Part shown: piece after piece, positions 1-9,795 of the stretch
Layout of the letters: the number at the start of each line of letters is the position of its first letter
How positions within the stretch are numbered: position 1 is the stretch's first letter
Notes under the pieces: model-generated
Databases searched by the model: none
What the model was told of the DNA's origin: nothing
Seen by the model: only the letters and a program-made list of their open reading frames with translations
NCBI GenBank assembly: GCA_947470025.1
Contig: CANIRU010000007.1
Location: 1 to 42,983, forward strand
Origin: Chloroflexota bacterium
Lineage (GTDB): Bacteria; Chloroflexota; Dehalococcoidia; UBA2979
Reading direction: 5' to 3'
Length of the DNA: 42,983 nt
Translations under genes and position numbers: made by a program

Positions 1-1650
1 GCCGTCGGCGGCATGGGCCTGGCCGGGGCGGCGCTGATCGGTTGTGGCGGCGGCGGCAGCGCGCCGGCCACCGGCGGCACCCCGGGCAAGGCACCCGCGA
101 CGGGCGTAGCCCCCGCCACCGGCGAGCAGCCGCAGATGAGCGAGGCGTTCGTCCTCGTCCAGACGCGCGACGCCGTGAGCCTCGAGCCGCTCGACGCCAA
201 CGTCTACACGATCCCGGAGCGCATCGGCCTCGTGTACCCGCGCCTGCTGTTCTCCACCCTGGAGGACCCGAAGTCGCCGGCGTCCATCAAGTGGATCCCG
301 TCGTACATCGTCCAGTCGATGGAGAACGCCGACGGCGGCAAGACGATGACCTTCAAGCTCAAGCAGGGCGTGAAGTACCAGAACATCGCTCCGCTCAACG
401 GCCGCGAGTTCACCTCGGCGGACGTGAAGTTCTCGATCGATCGCTACATGAAGCACCCGAAGAGCACCTTCGGCAACCGCTTCAGCGACATCAGCACGAT
501 CGAGACGCCGGACAAGTACACCGTTGTCTTCAAGCTGAAGGCGCCGTCGCGCTACCTCGTCTCCTCGCTCGCCGCGGAGACCGCGCTGATCAGCCCGCCC
601 GAGATCGAGAACGACTACAAGACCAAGGCCATTGGCCCCGGCCCGTACATCCACGAGCAGTACCTCCAGGGCGAGGGTTCGACGCTCAAGAAGAACCCCG
701 ACTACATCGACGCGAAGAACATCTGGTTCAACCGCTACCTGGTGAAGGTCATCACCGACGCGGCCACGCGCAACGCGGCGCTGAAGACCAGCCAGGTCGA
801 CTGGATCGACAGCGGCGCGCTCACGCCCGCAGACGTGAAGAGCCTCGAGGGTCCGACGGTGACGACGTACGAGAACATCTCGTCGTCCACCACGAACACC
901 ACGTGGAACATGAACAACCCGAAGTTCAAGGACTACCGCATCCGTCTTGCGATGTCGAAGGCGTTCGATCGCCAGGCGTACATCGACCAGACGCTGCAGG
1001 CATCGGGCAAGTGGACCGGCATCGTCCCGGTGGACTTCGGCAAGATGGCCTTCACCCAGGACGAGGTGAAGGCGAACAACGTCATGAAGTACGACCCGGC
1101 GGAGGCGAAGAAGCTCTTCGAGGCCGCGGGTGGCAAGCCGGGTATGACGGTGGAGTACTACTACAACTCCAACGGCACCACGGACAGCGTCCAGCTCCAG
1201 CTGATGTCCAAGCAGTGGGAGCAGAACCTTGGTATCAAGACCACGCTGAAGACCGAGGACTACAGCATCTTCCTGCCGAAGATGTACCTCGGAGCCCTCG
1301 GACCGGGTGGTGGCTACCAGGAGATGTACACTACGACCTACGGCATCCCGAACTGGCACGAGCACCTGTTCGCGCCGTACCTCAAGGGCGGTAACCGCAA
1401 CGGCTCCAACTTCGAGGACGCGGAGGTGACGAAGCAGCTCGACGATCTGAAGCAGACCCTCGACGACGCCGCGGCGTTCGAGAAGGCGCGCAAGATCCAG
1501 TCGCTGATCTGGGAGAAGCACCTGCCGATGACGCAGCGGCCCACGCCGCTGAGTTACTCGGCGTACAACTCGAAGCTCCGCAACTTCCCGATGCCGGGCA
1601 ACTACCCGCCGGGCGTCGAGTGGTCGTACGGGACCTGGAAGGCCAAGTAG
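1..1650 (+). CDS. ABC transporter substrate-binding protein, family 5 (peptide/oligopeptide type), 5' truncated by window edge
   Basis: Open frame from base 1; N-terminal LIGCGGGG lipobox-like segment; SBP_bac_5-like motifs (FTSADVKFSIDRY, NPDYI, YDPAEAKKLFEAAG). Confidence 0.9.
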   Translation, partial: AVGGMGLAGAALIGCGGGGSAPATGGTPGKAPATGVAPATGEQPQMSEAFVLVQTRDAVSLEPLDANVYTIPERIGLVYPRLLFSTLEDPKSPASIKWIPSYIVQSMENADGGKTMTFKLKQGVKYQNIAPLNGREFTSADVKFSIDRYMKHPKSTFGNRFSDISTIETPDKYTVVFKLKAPSRYLVSSLAAETALISPPEIENDYKTKAIGPGPYIHEQYLQGEGSTLKKNPDYIDAKNIWFNRYLVKVITDAATRNAALKTSQVDWIDSGALTPADVKSLEGPTVTTYENISSSTTNTTWNMNNPKFKDYRIRLAMSKAFDRQAYIDQTLQASGKWTGIVPVDFGKMAFTQDEVKANNVMKYDPAEAKKLFEAAGGKPGMTVEYYYNSNGTTDSVQLQLMSKQWEQNLGIKTTLKTEDYSIFLPKMYLGALGPGGGYQEMYTTTYGIPNWHEHLFAPYLKGGNRNGSNFEDAEVTKQLDDLKQTLDDAAAFEKARKIQSLIWEKHLPMTQRPTPLSYSAYNSKLRNFPMPGNYPPGVEWSYGTWKAK

Positions 1651-1694
1651 CTCGACCCGTCTGTCCTGCGGGACAGCCGTTCGAAGACAACGGG

Positions 1695-1720
1695 ACGGGG
1701 GCCGAGCGATCGGCCCCCGT
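1695..1720 (+). terminator. Rho-independent-like hairpin after the SBP gene
   Basis: Perfect 11-bp stem ACGGGGGCCGA-gcga-TCGGCCCCCGT, 45 nt after the stop; followed by tctgcgtcc rather than a T-run. Confidence 0.7.
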
Positions 1721-1789
1721 TCTGCGTCCTGAGGCGTCGCGGGCGATCTACACTGGCCGCCGGTTCACCAATGCAGGAGGAGGCAGGTC

Positions 1790-2098
1790 ATGTACGGCAC
1801 GGTGGCGCGGATGCGACTGCGGCCCGGGGCGGAGGTGCTGTTTCGCGCGCAGTTCGATGCGCTGGTGCACGAACAACTGAAGGGGTGGACGTCCACGACC
1901 TTCTTCCAGTCCGATGCGGACCCCCTCGACGTGTGGATGGTGGTGGTCTTCGACAGCGCGGAGTCTTACCGGGCGAACGCGGAGCGACCCAACATGGATG
2001 CGGTCTACCGGCGCTTTCGCTCGTGCCTGGAGGCCGATCCGGAGTGGCACGACGGGAATGTCATGGCCGCGTACGGACTCGGCCAGCCGCGCGCCTGA
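1790..2098 (+). CDS. Small protein, possible ABM/dimeric alpha-beta barrel domain
   Basis: 102-aa ORF MYGTVARMRLRPGAEVLFRAQFDAL...; purine-rich RBS ggaggaggcagg upstream. Confidence 0.7.
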   Translation: MYGTVARMRLRPGAEVLFRAQFDALVHEQLKGWTSTTFFQSDADPLDVWMVVVFDSAESYRANAERPNMDAVYRRFRSCLEADPEWHDGNVMAAYGLGQPRA

Positions 2099-2117
2099 GC
2101 CGCAGGGCATCGAGCCC

Positions 2118-2924
2118 CTACGCGCGCTCGGCCTTCACGACCAGGCGGACGCTGTACTCGTGCGTCTCCGTGTCGAAGACGCCCCCGCAGGTGAAGAGGG
2201 TAATCGTGTCCTTCTTCACGTTGGCGCTCCAGACCTTGCCCCAGTCCGTCTTCTCCGCGTGGTACTCCGTGGCGGAGGTGACGAGGTACTTGTACGTCTT
2301 GCCCTTGTAGTCCACCTCGATCACGTCGCCCGGGCGGAGCTTGTCCAGCGCCCAGAAGATCGCCGGGCCCTGATACTCGGCGTTGCCGGCGTAGGCGATC
2401 TGGCGGCGCAGGTCCACGTGGCCGCCGAAGATCGCGTTCCCGCCCGCGCCGGGCACGCCGCCCAGGCCGGGGAACTTCGACATGTCGTAATAGGCCACGT
2501 CTGTCGGACCGCTGGGCTCCGGCATCACCGAGCCGGTCACCGCCCGATAGGACAACGGCGCGTTCACGGAGATCGAGGGGATGCGGATCCGTCCGTAGGT
2601 CGCATCGGGCGGGTCGCCGTGCTTCTTCGTGAAGGCGTCCACGCTGTCGGCCTGCCGCGCCGGTCCGCCGGAGCTCGCGCCGGTCTTGGCGTCGCTCTGG
2701 CGCGTCTGGGCGTTCGACCCGGGGAAGAGCCGGATGCCGGAGGCGCCGGGGATGCTGCCGTTGGTGAGCAGGACGACCGCCGCGAGGGCAGCGATCCCGA
2801 TGATCGTGAAGAGCGCCAGCTGCACGCGGCGCGCACCAGTCGAACCCATACCGCCTCCGAAGCCCCCGCTCCGCTCACCCATCGTACCGAGGAAGCCGGA
2901 TAGCCGCAGTCGATCGGAGTACAC
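2118..2924 (-). CDS. Sortase family protein (class E/F-like)
   Basis: N-terminal TM segment, IRIPSISVNAPL, FGGHVD, catalytic TLFTCGG motif and C-terminal SVRLVV; true start may be the internal MGSTGARRV. Confidence 0.85.
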   Translation of the reverse strand: MYSDRLRLSGFLGTMGERSGGFGGGMGSTGARRVQLALFTIIGIAALAAVVLLTNGSIPGASGIRLFPGSNAQTRQSDAKTGASSGGPARQADSVDAFTKKHGDPPDATYGRIRIPSISVNAPLSYRAVTGSVMPEPSGPTDVAYYDMSKFPGLGGVPGAGGNAIFGGHVDLRRQIAYAGNAEYQGPAIFWALDKLRPGDVIEVDYKGKTYKYLVTSATEYHAEKTDWGKVWSANVKKDTITLFTCGGVFDTETHEYSVRLVVKAERA

Positions 2925-3003
2925 GCGTTATCGATTCCTGGCGCAGTGCGGATCGCGCTGCGATTTGCCGATGATCGCGGGAGCGGCGCAGGCGGCGGGA
3001 GGC

Positions 3004-3171
3004 ATGGCGATGATGGATGTCGTACTGGGCGGGGCGATGGGCCTCGTGCTCGCCGTGCTGCTGACCAGCCCGCCGAAGCAGAAGAAGGTCAAGGTCACCT
3101 CGAAGGTCGTCGAAGAGCCTTCGGTCGAGGTGGTCGATGCGAAGCCGGCGAAGGGCGCGAAGAAGAAGTAA
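3004..3171 (+). CDS. Small membrane protein with Lys-rich tail
   Basis: MAMMDVVLGGAMGLVLAVLLTSPPKQKKVKV...KGAKKK; one TM helix plus basic tail; start chosen inside the longer ORF. Confidence 0.45.
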   Translation: MAMMDVVLGGAMGLVLAVLLTSPPKQKKVKVTSKVVEEPSVEVVDAKPAKGAKKK

Positions 3172-3183
3172 CAGTCCGCCGGC

Positions 3184-3197
3184 GGCGGGTACCCGCC
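3184..3197. terminator. Palindrome between convergent genes
   Basis: Perfect 14-nt palindrome GGCGGGTACCCGCC between the 3171 stop and the convergent ORF at 3201. Confidence 0.4.
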
Positions 3198-3200
3198 TGG

Positions 3201-3857
3201 CTAGACGCCGACGAGGCGCAGGTGCCCGAGGCGCTCCGAGGGCGTCGCGCCGGCATGGCCCTCCATCAGCACGAGGTTCGCACGGCTCGAGTGCTCCTCC
3301 ACCAGTGAGACCTGCCCGGTAAGGATCGACCGTTCGAGGGCGAGCAGTGTGCTGCCATCGCGGGGTGCGAACAGGGCGTCGGAGGCATCACCGGCGATCA
3401 CGCGCATGGCACGTTGTGCCTCGGCTCCGAACAGGTCGCCATCCGTCAGCCGGGACGTCTCGCGGCGGCCGTCGCGCAGGGACATCGTCAGGGTCGCCAT
3501 GCCATCCTCAGCGTGCAGCTCAAGGTCACCCAGCGGGCACTCGGCGAAGAGCGAGACGCACTCCACCGCGGCGGTGCGCGCCCGCAAACTCGCCAGGCGT
3601 ACCTCGGGGTAGCGGAGCTCCGCCGTCAGGGTGTCGCAACCGTCGAGGTCATCGTCACCCAGCGCAGCGCCGGTCACACTGCCCGGGGTCGTCTGCATCA
3701 GTCGATTCGCGAGCGCGATGGCGTCACGGGACAGCTCGGTCGCCCCCGCCGGTGCGCTGAGCGTGAGGTCGAGGAAGCGGGGACGCCAGCCGGCGTCGGA
3801 CGCGGCGAGGTTGGCCAGGAAGGTGAGTCCCGCCTGCTGAAGCCGCGGCCGCATCAA
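3201..3857 (-). CDS. Hypothetical protein
   Basis: 218-aa ORF with plausible composition; no recognised family. Confidence 0.6.
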   Translation of the reverse strand: MMRPRLQQAGLTFLANLAASDAGWRPRFLDLTLSAPAGATELSRDAIALANRLMQTTPGSVTGAALGDDDLDGCDTLTAELRYPEVRLASLRARTAAVECVSLFAECPLGDLELHAEDGMATLTMSLRDGRRETSRLTDGDLFGAEAQRAMRVIAGDASDALFAPRDGSTLLALERSILTGQVSLVEEHSSRANLVLMEGHAGATPSERLGHLRLVGV

Positions 3858-3967
3858 GGCGAACGGGACCCGCGCGCGCAGCGCACGCCCGCTCTGCGCC
3901 GCGCAACCCCACGCGGATCGTGCGCGGGGGGCGGTGGTACCATCCGGCGGTTCCCGCAGGAGGGGTC

Positions 3968-4474
3968 ATGGCTGACGCATCGCTCGATTCGCGCGAGTAC
4001 CGCAACACGATGGGGCTGTTCGCGACCGGCGTGACAGTGGTCACCGCGCAGTACGGCCACCAACGTCGGGGCATGACCGCGAACTCGTTCACCTCGGTGT
4101 CACTGCACCCGCCGCTGCTGCTGATCTGCGTGGACCACAGCGCCTCGATGCACCCGGTGCTCGATGTTGCCGAGGCGTTCGCTGTGAATATCCTTGCCGC
4201 CGACCAGCGCGCCGCCTCGGACGCCTTCGCGCGGCACGGCGAGAGCGAGACGGTGATGAACGGCATCCCGTTCCACGACGGTCCCGCTGGGTCGCCGATC
4301 CTCGAAGGTGTGCTCGGCTGGGCCGAGTGCCGCATCGAGGCGCGTTACGCGGCTGGCGACCACACGATCATCGTGGGGCGCGTGGAGGCGATCGCGATCG
4401 AGCGTCCCGGCGTCGACCCACTGCTGTACTTCGCCGGTGGCTACCGCGGCCTCGGCGCCCCCATCGCCCAGTAG
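3968..4474 (+). CDS. Flavin reductase-like FMN-binding protein
   Basis: MGLFATGVTVVTAQ...GMTANSFTSVSLHPPLLLICVD...FAVNIL...GGYRGLG; RBS aggaggggtc upstream of ATG 3968. Confidence 0.9.
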   Translation: MADASLDSREYRNTMGLFATGVTVVTAQYGHQRRGMTANSFTSVSLHPPLLLICVDHSASMHPVLDVAEAFAVNILAADQRAASDAFARHGESETVMNGIPFHDGPAGSPILEGVLGWAECRIEARYAAGDHTIIVGRVEAIAIERPGVDPLLYFAGGYRGLGAPIAQ

Positions 4475-4572
4475 CGCGCAGTCGCGTCCCGCCGAGCATC
4501 GGGGAGCCGCGCGTCCTCGATGCGGGCGTTCCCGCATACGGGTGGTACGCCCCGCGCCCGTAGGCTGGCGAC

Positions 4573-5481
4573 GTGGGCATCGAAGCCATCAACCCGATCG
4601 GTCGTACCGCGCCCGTGCAGCGCGATGTCCCCGCGTCCGCGCCGGTGCGTGGCGCGAACTTCGCGAGCGCGCTCCAGCGCCGCCTCGATCAGCCGCGGGC
4701 CGAGATCGATCAGATCCGCGCCGAGGTGTCCTCGTTCCGCGATGGCGGCGCGCTGCGCAACCTCGCCGGCTCGCCTGTGACTGAGTTCATCAACGGCGGC
4801 AGCGGCTCCATCGTCGGTGGGTCGCTCGGGGCGCCCTCGTCGCCCGGTGAGATCGCGGCGCTCCTCGCTCGACAGGCGACCGGCAACGCGAGTGACCCCT
4901 ACGGCTGGCGCGAGATGTCGAGGCAGGTCGGTGATTCAGTCATCGGCCCCGGCTACGGCGCGATGTTCGAGCGGCAGATCCAGCAGGAGTCCGGCTTCGC
5001 GCCGGACGTCGTGATGGGCCAGCGGCGATCCTCGGCAGGGGCAGAGGGCATCGCACAGCTCATGCCGCAGTTCTACCCGCACGTGAATCGCACGGATCCA
5101 GCGCAGTCGCTGCACGCGGGTGCGCAGTCGATGAAGCAATACCTCACCGCGTTCAACGGCGATGTGCGCAAAGCGCTGGCCTCGTACAACTCGGGCATGG
5201 GCACCGTGCAGGCCGCCGTCGCGAGGGGGGGCGCGGCATGGGAGTCGCACCTGCCCCAGGAGACGCGTGACTACCTAGCGGCGATCGCGGGCGGCACGAG
5301 GCCCGTGTTCTCGACGGTTAGCGGATTCGGCGGCGCCACCGGCAGCGGGAATGGCCTTCCGGCGTCCCTCGCGACCGGACTCGGTGGCGTGCTGGGCGGT
5401 CAAGGGGCCTCTGTGGTCGCGCAGCTGGGGCTCGCCTCGAGTCTGCGGTCGCTCGGCGGCTTCGGGATGCCGAACGAATAG
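4573..5481 (+). CDS. Lytic transglycosylase (SLT domain) protein
   Basis: QIQQESGFAPDVV...GAEGIAQLMPQ...ALASYNSG motifs; GTG start at 4573. Confidence 0.88.
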   Translation: MGIEAINPIGRTAPVQRDVPASAPVRGANFASALQRRLDQPRAEIDQIRAEVSSFRDGGALRNLAGSPVTEFINGGSGSIVGGSLGAPSSPGEIAALLARQATGNASDPYGWREMSRQVGDSVIGPGYGAMFERQIQQESGFAPDVVMGQRRSSAGAEGIAQLMPQFYPHVNRTDPAQSLHAGAQSMKQYLTAFNGDVRKALASYNSGMGTVQAAVARGGAAWESHLPQETRDYLAAIAGGTRPVFSTVSGFGGATGSGNGLPASLATGLGGVLGGQGASVVAQLGLASSLRSLGGFGMPNE

Positions 5482-5567
5482 CCTCGGCCGAAGGCGCGAG
5501 CGAGGGGGTCGCTCCTACGCGCCGGGGTCTGCTACGATCACGTTCCTCCGCTCGCGCGGACGTTGAT

Positions 5568-5644
5568 GGTGGGTGTGGCCTAGCGGTTAGGGCGTCAGGT
5601 TGTGGCCCTGAAGATCGGGGGTTCGAATCCCCTCACCCACCCCA
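5568..5644 (+). tRNA. tRNA-His (GTG anticodon)
   Basis: Acceptor GTGGGTG (5569-5575)/CACCCAC (5634-5640), G-1 at 5568 opposite C73 at 5641, encoded CCA 5642-5644, anticodon stem TCAGG/CCTGA with loop TTGTGGC, T-arm GGGGGTTCGAATCCCC. Confidence 0.97.
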
Positions 5645-5721
5645 TCACCCCTGCTCGGGACTGATAGCCTCCCGGCGGCGGTGCCCATAACAGTGCCGCT
5701 CCGCACCGCCTAGGGGTTGTC

Positions 5722-6897
5722 ATGCGTCGAAATAACGTCCTGCCCGCGCTCGCGGTATTCCTCGTCGTCTTCGCCGTGGCGGCGGCCGGCTTCGTCGCAA
5801 GCAAGGTGAAGAGCCCCGGCTCCAGCGGCGGTGCGTCGCTCCAGATGGCCGAGCAACTGCTCCGCCAGGACGCCACGACTGGCATCGAGATCGTCCCGGG
5901 CGTCGTCGTCCCGGCCCTCGACCAGCTGGTGAACGCGGGCGTCACGAACGCCGCCGACCGCATGTCTCTCCCGACCATCCCGAACGCGCGCCTCATCGGT
6001 TCGACGCACATCCAGGGCGGCGATGGCGGCAACCTCGTGCTCGTGATGTACGAGGTCGACCAGGATATGAGCATGGTCACAGAGGCGCTGTCCAAGCAGC
6101 TCGACCAGTCGCCGTGGCAGGTCACCGGCGCGCAGGGTCAGGCCACGCAGCGCGTCCTCGGCTTCCGCAACTCGCGGAACGACCTCGAGGGCTCCGTCAC
6201 GGTGCGGCTCCACCGCCAGGCGGACGCGTACTCGCTGACCGTCTCCCGCGGCGGTAAGGACGTCACCAACCGCATGAAGATCACAGCGCTCACGCCCTCG
6301 GTCGGCGCGACAACGCAGCCGGATCTTACGATCGTGCGCGTCGAGCCAGGCCCGGCGCAGGTGGCTGGTCTGCAGGCGGGCGACAAGATCGTCCGCGTGA
6401 ACGACACCGCCGTGAAGAACCCGCAGGAGCTGGCCGCCGCGCTCGCCGCGACCGTCGCTTCCGGGACGCCTCGATCGACCGTCGCGTACCTCCTCGCCCA
6501 GAGCCCGTCGCCGGATCAGGCGCAGGGTGCGACCGCGTTCGTGGCGCCGCAGCCGCCGCTCGCGGTGCCGTCGAGCTTCCCGGCCGCCCAGGCGTGGCAG
6601 GGACTCACGGTGGTCGACTACGCCACCGGGCAGGTCCAGGGCGGCCGCGCGTACAACCTGCGGCTCGTGTCGAAGGACCCCGCCGCCGCGGTCGCGAACC
6701 GCGTGCGCGACGGGCTGAAGGCGGCCGGCTGGCAGATCGTCAGCGACACGCCGCAGGGCTTCGCGACGCAGCTGCAGATCGCCAACCAGGCGCAGGGCCT
6801 CACCGGGCAGGTCGCGATTGACCAGTTTGAAGGCGACTCAGCGTATATCCAGGTCGTTGTACGCATTCAGAGCGGCGCACCCGGGGGGAAACCCTAA
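5722..6897 (+). CDS. Membrane-anchored PDZ-domain protein
   Basis: N-terminal TM (VLPALAVFLVVFAVAAAGFV); PDZ-like segment VRVEPGPAQVAGLQAGDKIVRVNDTAVKNPQELAAAL. Confidence 0.75.
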   Translation: MRRNNVLPALAVFLVVFAVAAAGFVASKVKSPGSSGGASLQMAEQLLRQDATTGIEIVPGVVVPALDQLVNAGVTNAADRMSLPTIPNARLIGSTHIQGGDGGNLVLVMYEVDQDMSMVTEALSKQLDQSPWQVTGAQGQATQRVLGFRNSRNDLEGSVTVRLHRQADAYSLTVSRGGKDVTNRMKITALTPSVGATTQPDLTIVRVEPGPAQVAGLQAGDKIVRVNDTAVKNPQELAAALAATVASGTPRSTVAYLLAQSPSPDQAQGATAFVAPQPPLAVPSSFPAAQAWQGLTVVDYATGQVQGGRAYNLRLVSKDPAAAVANRVRDGLKAAGWQIVSDTPQGFATQLQIANQAQGLTGQVAIDQFEGDSAYIQVVVRIQSGAPGGKP

Positions 6898-6921
6898 TCT
6901 CGATCCTCCGCTGACTGCGGA

Positions 6922-7413
6922 ATGATCGCTCGGTCCGAAGTAGCGCGCGTCCCTCCGATGCGCATCTCAGACACAACTCTCCTGTCCAACGGCGGTGGAT
7001 CTGTGCTCATCGAAGGCACCTGCACGTTCGGTGGTGGATTTCTGCGTCGCTCGTGCAGCGGCACGGCCATCGGCCAGTGCGTCTACTGCGGCGCGCCGTT
7101 CTGCGACCAGCACGGCGAGCTGGGCCCCGAATACCACGAGGTCTGCTCGCGCTCCGCGTGCCAGACGAAGTACTCGGACGTGCGCGATCATCGCAACTGG
7201 GTCGTCGCGCACAGCGGTCCGAACACCGTCGCGATGTGCGCCGAGGACGACTGCACCGAGCGGATGCAGCACCTCTGCCAGCGCTGCAATCTCCGCTTCT
7301 GCGAAGAGCACCTGAAGGCCGGCAACGTGGTCGAGCAGCGCTACGACCCGCCGCGCAAGCTGGTCATGATCATGTGCGCGCACTGCCTGGCGCGCCGCAA
7401 GATCTGGGACTGA
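6922..7413 (+). CDS. Cys-rich zinc-binding protein
   Basis: Repeated CxxC/H clusters (CVYCGAPFCDQH, CAEDDC, CQRCNLRFCEEH, CAHC); start may be ATG 6958. Confidence 0.75.
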   Translation: MIARSEVARVPPMRISDTTLLSNGGGSVLIEGTCTFGGGFLRRSCSGTAIGQCVYCGAPFCDQHGELGPEYHEVCSRSACQTKYSDVRDHRNWVVAHSGPNTVAMCAEDDCTERMQHLCQRCNLRFCEEHLKAGNVVEQRYDPPRKLVMIMCAHCLARRKIWD

Positions 7414-7521
7414 TCGAGTCTCCCGCTGCATTCCGCAGGTTCGCCTGTCGGTGCCCGCGGGTCGGGAGCGGGCCGGGCCGAGTATCCCGGCATGAGGCCC
7501 AGGAAAGACGAAGGCGTTGAG

Positions 7522-8994
7522 TTACCGGCGTCCCAGCCGGCGGTCCGCGATCGCGGCCATCGCGTGACCATCGACGGTGGTGGCGAGGATCGCGCCGCGT
7601 GCGTCGATGATGCTGCCGCCGCCGTTCGTGCCCACTACCCCCGCGGCGATCACCGTCCGATGCACCTCGATCGCCCGCGTGCGGGCGAGCGGCTCGACCG
7701 CGACGCCAAGGTCACCCGCGCACCAGGCGAGCAGCGATGCGCCGCGCTCGACGAGCCCGTCGGCGAGCGACGGCACGAGGCCCTCGGCACCGCACAGCAG
7801 GCCGATCCCACCCACCGAGGTCACGACGACCGGCGGTGGCGCCGCGCCTTCGGTGAACCCGGCGGCGCGCTCCTCCGCGCGGAGCACAGACTGGCGGTGC
7901 CATGCGGCGGTCGTGCCTCGATCGATCAGATAGGCGGTCTTGAACGTCTCGCCGTTCCCGCGTTCCGCGAGCGCGACGGCGAGGATTGTCCGCGTCTCGG
8001 CGGAGAGCGCCTCGAGCAACGGCAGCGATTCCGTGCTGGTGATCGCGCGCGTCTCCGCGCCGGCGAGGTCGGGCAGCACGAGGAGCCTTGCACCCTGTGC
8101 CGATGCGGAGCGCACCACCGCGCGGAGACCCTCCATCAGGTCGACGACGGATGGCGTCGGCGCGACCGCGAGCACCGCCAGGCGCACGGACTCGGGCGCG
8201 GCGATCGGCGTCCCGGCGAGCGCGATGACCGATGGCCCCGACGCGGCCTCGAGGTCGAGCGTATGGAGCGCGATACCGGGACGGTCGCCGGGGGCGCGTA
8301 CGACCCAGATGCCGCCCGGTGAGACCACGCCGGCGCGACCGCCGTACACGCGACTTGCCGCCTCGACGCCGACCTTGGACGGCGTCACGGCCCACGTCCC
8401 GCTCTCCACCGCACGCGCCGCGAGCCGCAGGTGCGCCTCCGGCTCCGGGAGCCGGTCGAGCTCCCGTCCCCACGTCGTCGCGGCACCGGTGCTGACGAGG
8501 ACGCGCGCGCCGTCCTCGACAGCGGTCGCCACGCGCGAAGGGGCGAGGGCATCCGCGCCGGCGAACAGCGCGATGCGCGTGTCGTCCACCAGGGCCGTCA
8601 CGGGGCCCTGGCCCTCCACGAACCACGAGGCGGGCGTGCTCTCGGTGGCGCGGGCGATCACCGCGCCGCCCGGCGCGATCAGCACAGCGGCGTTCTGCGG
8701 CGCGCCGAACGCGTCATGCAGGACGAGCCCCACGGCGAGGTAGCACGCGTGCCGCCGGGCGCGGTCGCCAAGCGTCGCGAGCACTTCGGCGTCGCCGCGC
8801 AGCGGCGCGGCGGAGTATGCATCGCGCGATCCGAGGATCGTGGCAGGGTATGACCCCTCCGGGGCGACGATCAGGCGCGGTGTCTCCGCCGCCGCGTCGT
8901 CGATGCGTCGCAGTAACTCGGCCCAGGCCTGGTCGTGATCCGCGAGGTCGAAGGCCCGCAGTTGCAGCAGGGCGATTGTGAGGGTGGGACTCAA
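7522..8994 (-). CDS. Tandem carbon-nitrogen hydrolase (nitrilase)-fold protein, probably catalytically degenerate
   Basis: Two nitrilase-like halves (LIVAPEGSYP...; LLVLPDLAG...GIGLLCGAEGLVPSLADGLVERGASLL). Confidence 0.78.
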   Translation of the reverse strand: MSPTLTIALLQLRAFDLADHDQAWAELLRRIDDAAAETPRLIVAPEGSYPATILGSRDAYSAAPLRGDAEVLATLGDRARRHACYLAVGLVLHDAFGAPQNAAVLIAPGGAVIARATESTPASWFVEGQGPVTALVDDTRIALFAGADALAPSRVATAVEDGARVLVSTGAATTWGRELDRLPEPEAHLRLAARAVESGTWAVTPSKVGVEAASRVYGGRAGVVSPGGIWVVRAPGDRPGIALHTLDLEAASGPSVIALAGTPIAAPESVRLAVLAVAPTPSVVDLMEGLRAVVRSASAQGARLLVLPDLAGAETRAITSTESLPLLEALSAETRTILAVALAERGNGETFKTAYLIDRGTTAAWHRQSVLRAEERAAGFTEGAAPPPVVVTSVGGIGLLCGAEGLVPSLADGLVERGASLLAWCAGDLGVAVEPLARTRAIEVHRTVIAAGVVGTNGGGSIIDARGAILATTVDGHAMAAIADRRLGRR

Positions 8995-9708
8995 GGCCTA
9001 CGTGCCTCGGACCATGGGATCGGCGAAGCCGATCGCGCCGTGCGTGCGCGCTGTGACCGATGCTACGTTGCCGACCTTTGTCGCGCTGGACGCGATCGAT
9101 CGACCGCGCCTGCTCGATGAGATCGTGCGCGCGTCGAGCGCGTACGAGATCGGAAGCGCGGCGCGATCACCCTCGCGGGGGTCGTTCTGACCGCCGATCG
9201 CAAGAATTTTTTTCCAGCGGCTCTGACGGCCGGATCGCGCATTGTGACAGCGTTGCGATGCCTGCAATCGACGTGAGCGAGCTGACGAGTCGCGTGGAGT
9301 CAACGCGCGAAAGGCGTGCACCGGGGCGCGCGGTCGAGGTGATGCGGCTGACATGTGCTCGCATTGTGCGCATCGCTCGACCTCCCGGTTCATCTCGACT
9401 CGTGTGGCGGATGCTACCAGCCCCGCGCGTCACACGCCCGCGAAGCCGCGCCAATACTGGCGATCCGGGTAGTTGCTCGCGCGACCTTCGTCGTCTCGTC
9501 ACGCGTTGATCGCTGCGCTGACGACCACGATCTGTGCGCGCGATCCTTCGGGGGCCATCGATGCAACGCGATATGCACGCGCTGTCCGCACGTTGTCGAC
9601 AGTCCGCGATCGACGTCGATGCACCGGGATGCATCCGCGATCACGCGCCTCGATGCAGGCGATCACACACCGTCGATGACACGTTGCGCTCGCGAAAAAA
9701 TCACTCAA

Positions 9709-9763
9709 TCAACACTGTTGACACTTGTTGGTAAGTGCATCCGTGTTAGCATTTCGCCAACAA
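9709..9763 (+). promoter_or_regulatory. Inverted-repeat cluster and putative promoter upstream of H1-like gene
   Basis: TCAACA-C-TGTTGA (9709-9721); TTGTTGG (9725-9731) with CCAACAA (9757-9763); TAGCAT -10-like hexamer between them. Confidence 0.45.
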
Positions 9764-9795
9764 CCGGGGCCATGTGTTCTGTGAGGTGCAAACAA

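Noticed and set aside
5568-5721. Integration site of a mobile element at tRNA-His
   Set aside because: No integrase nearby and no second copy of the tRNA 3' end seen in the window.
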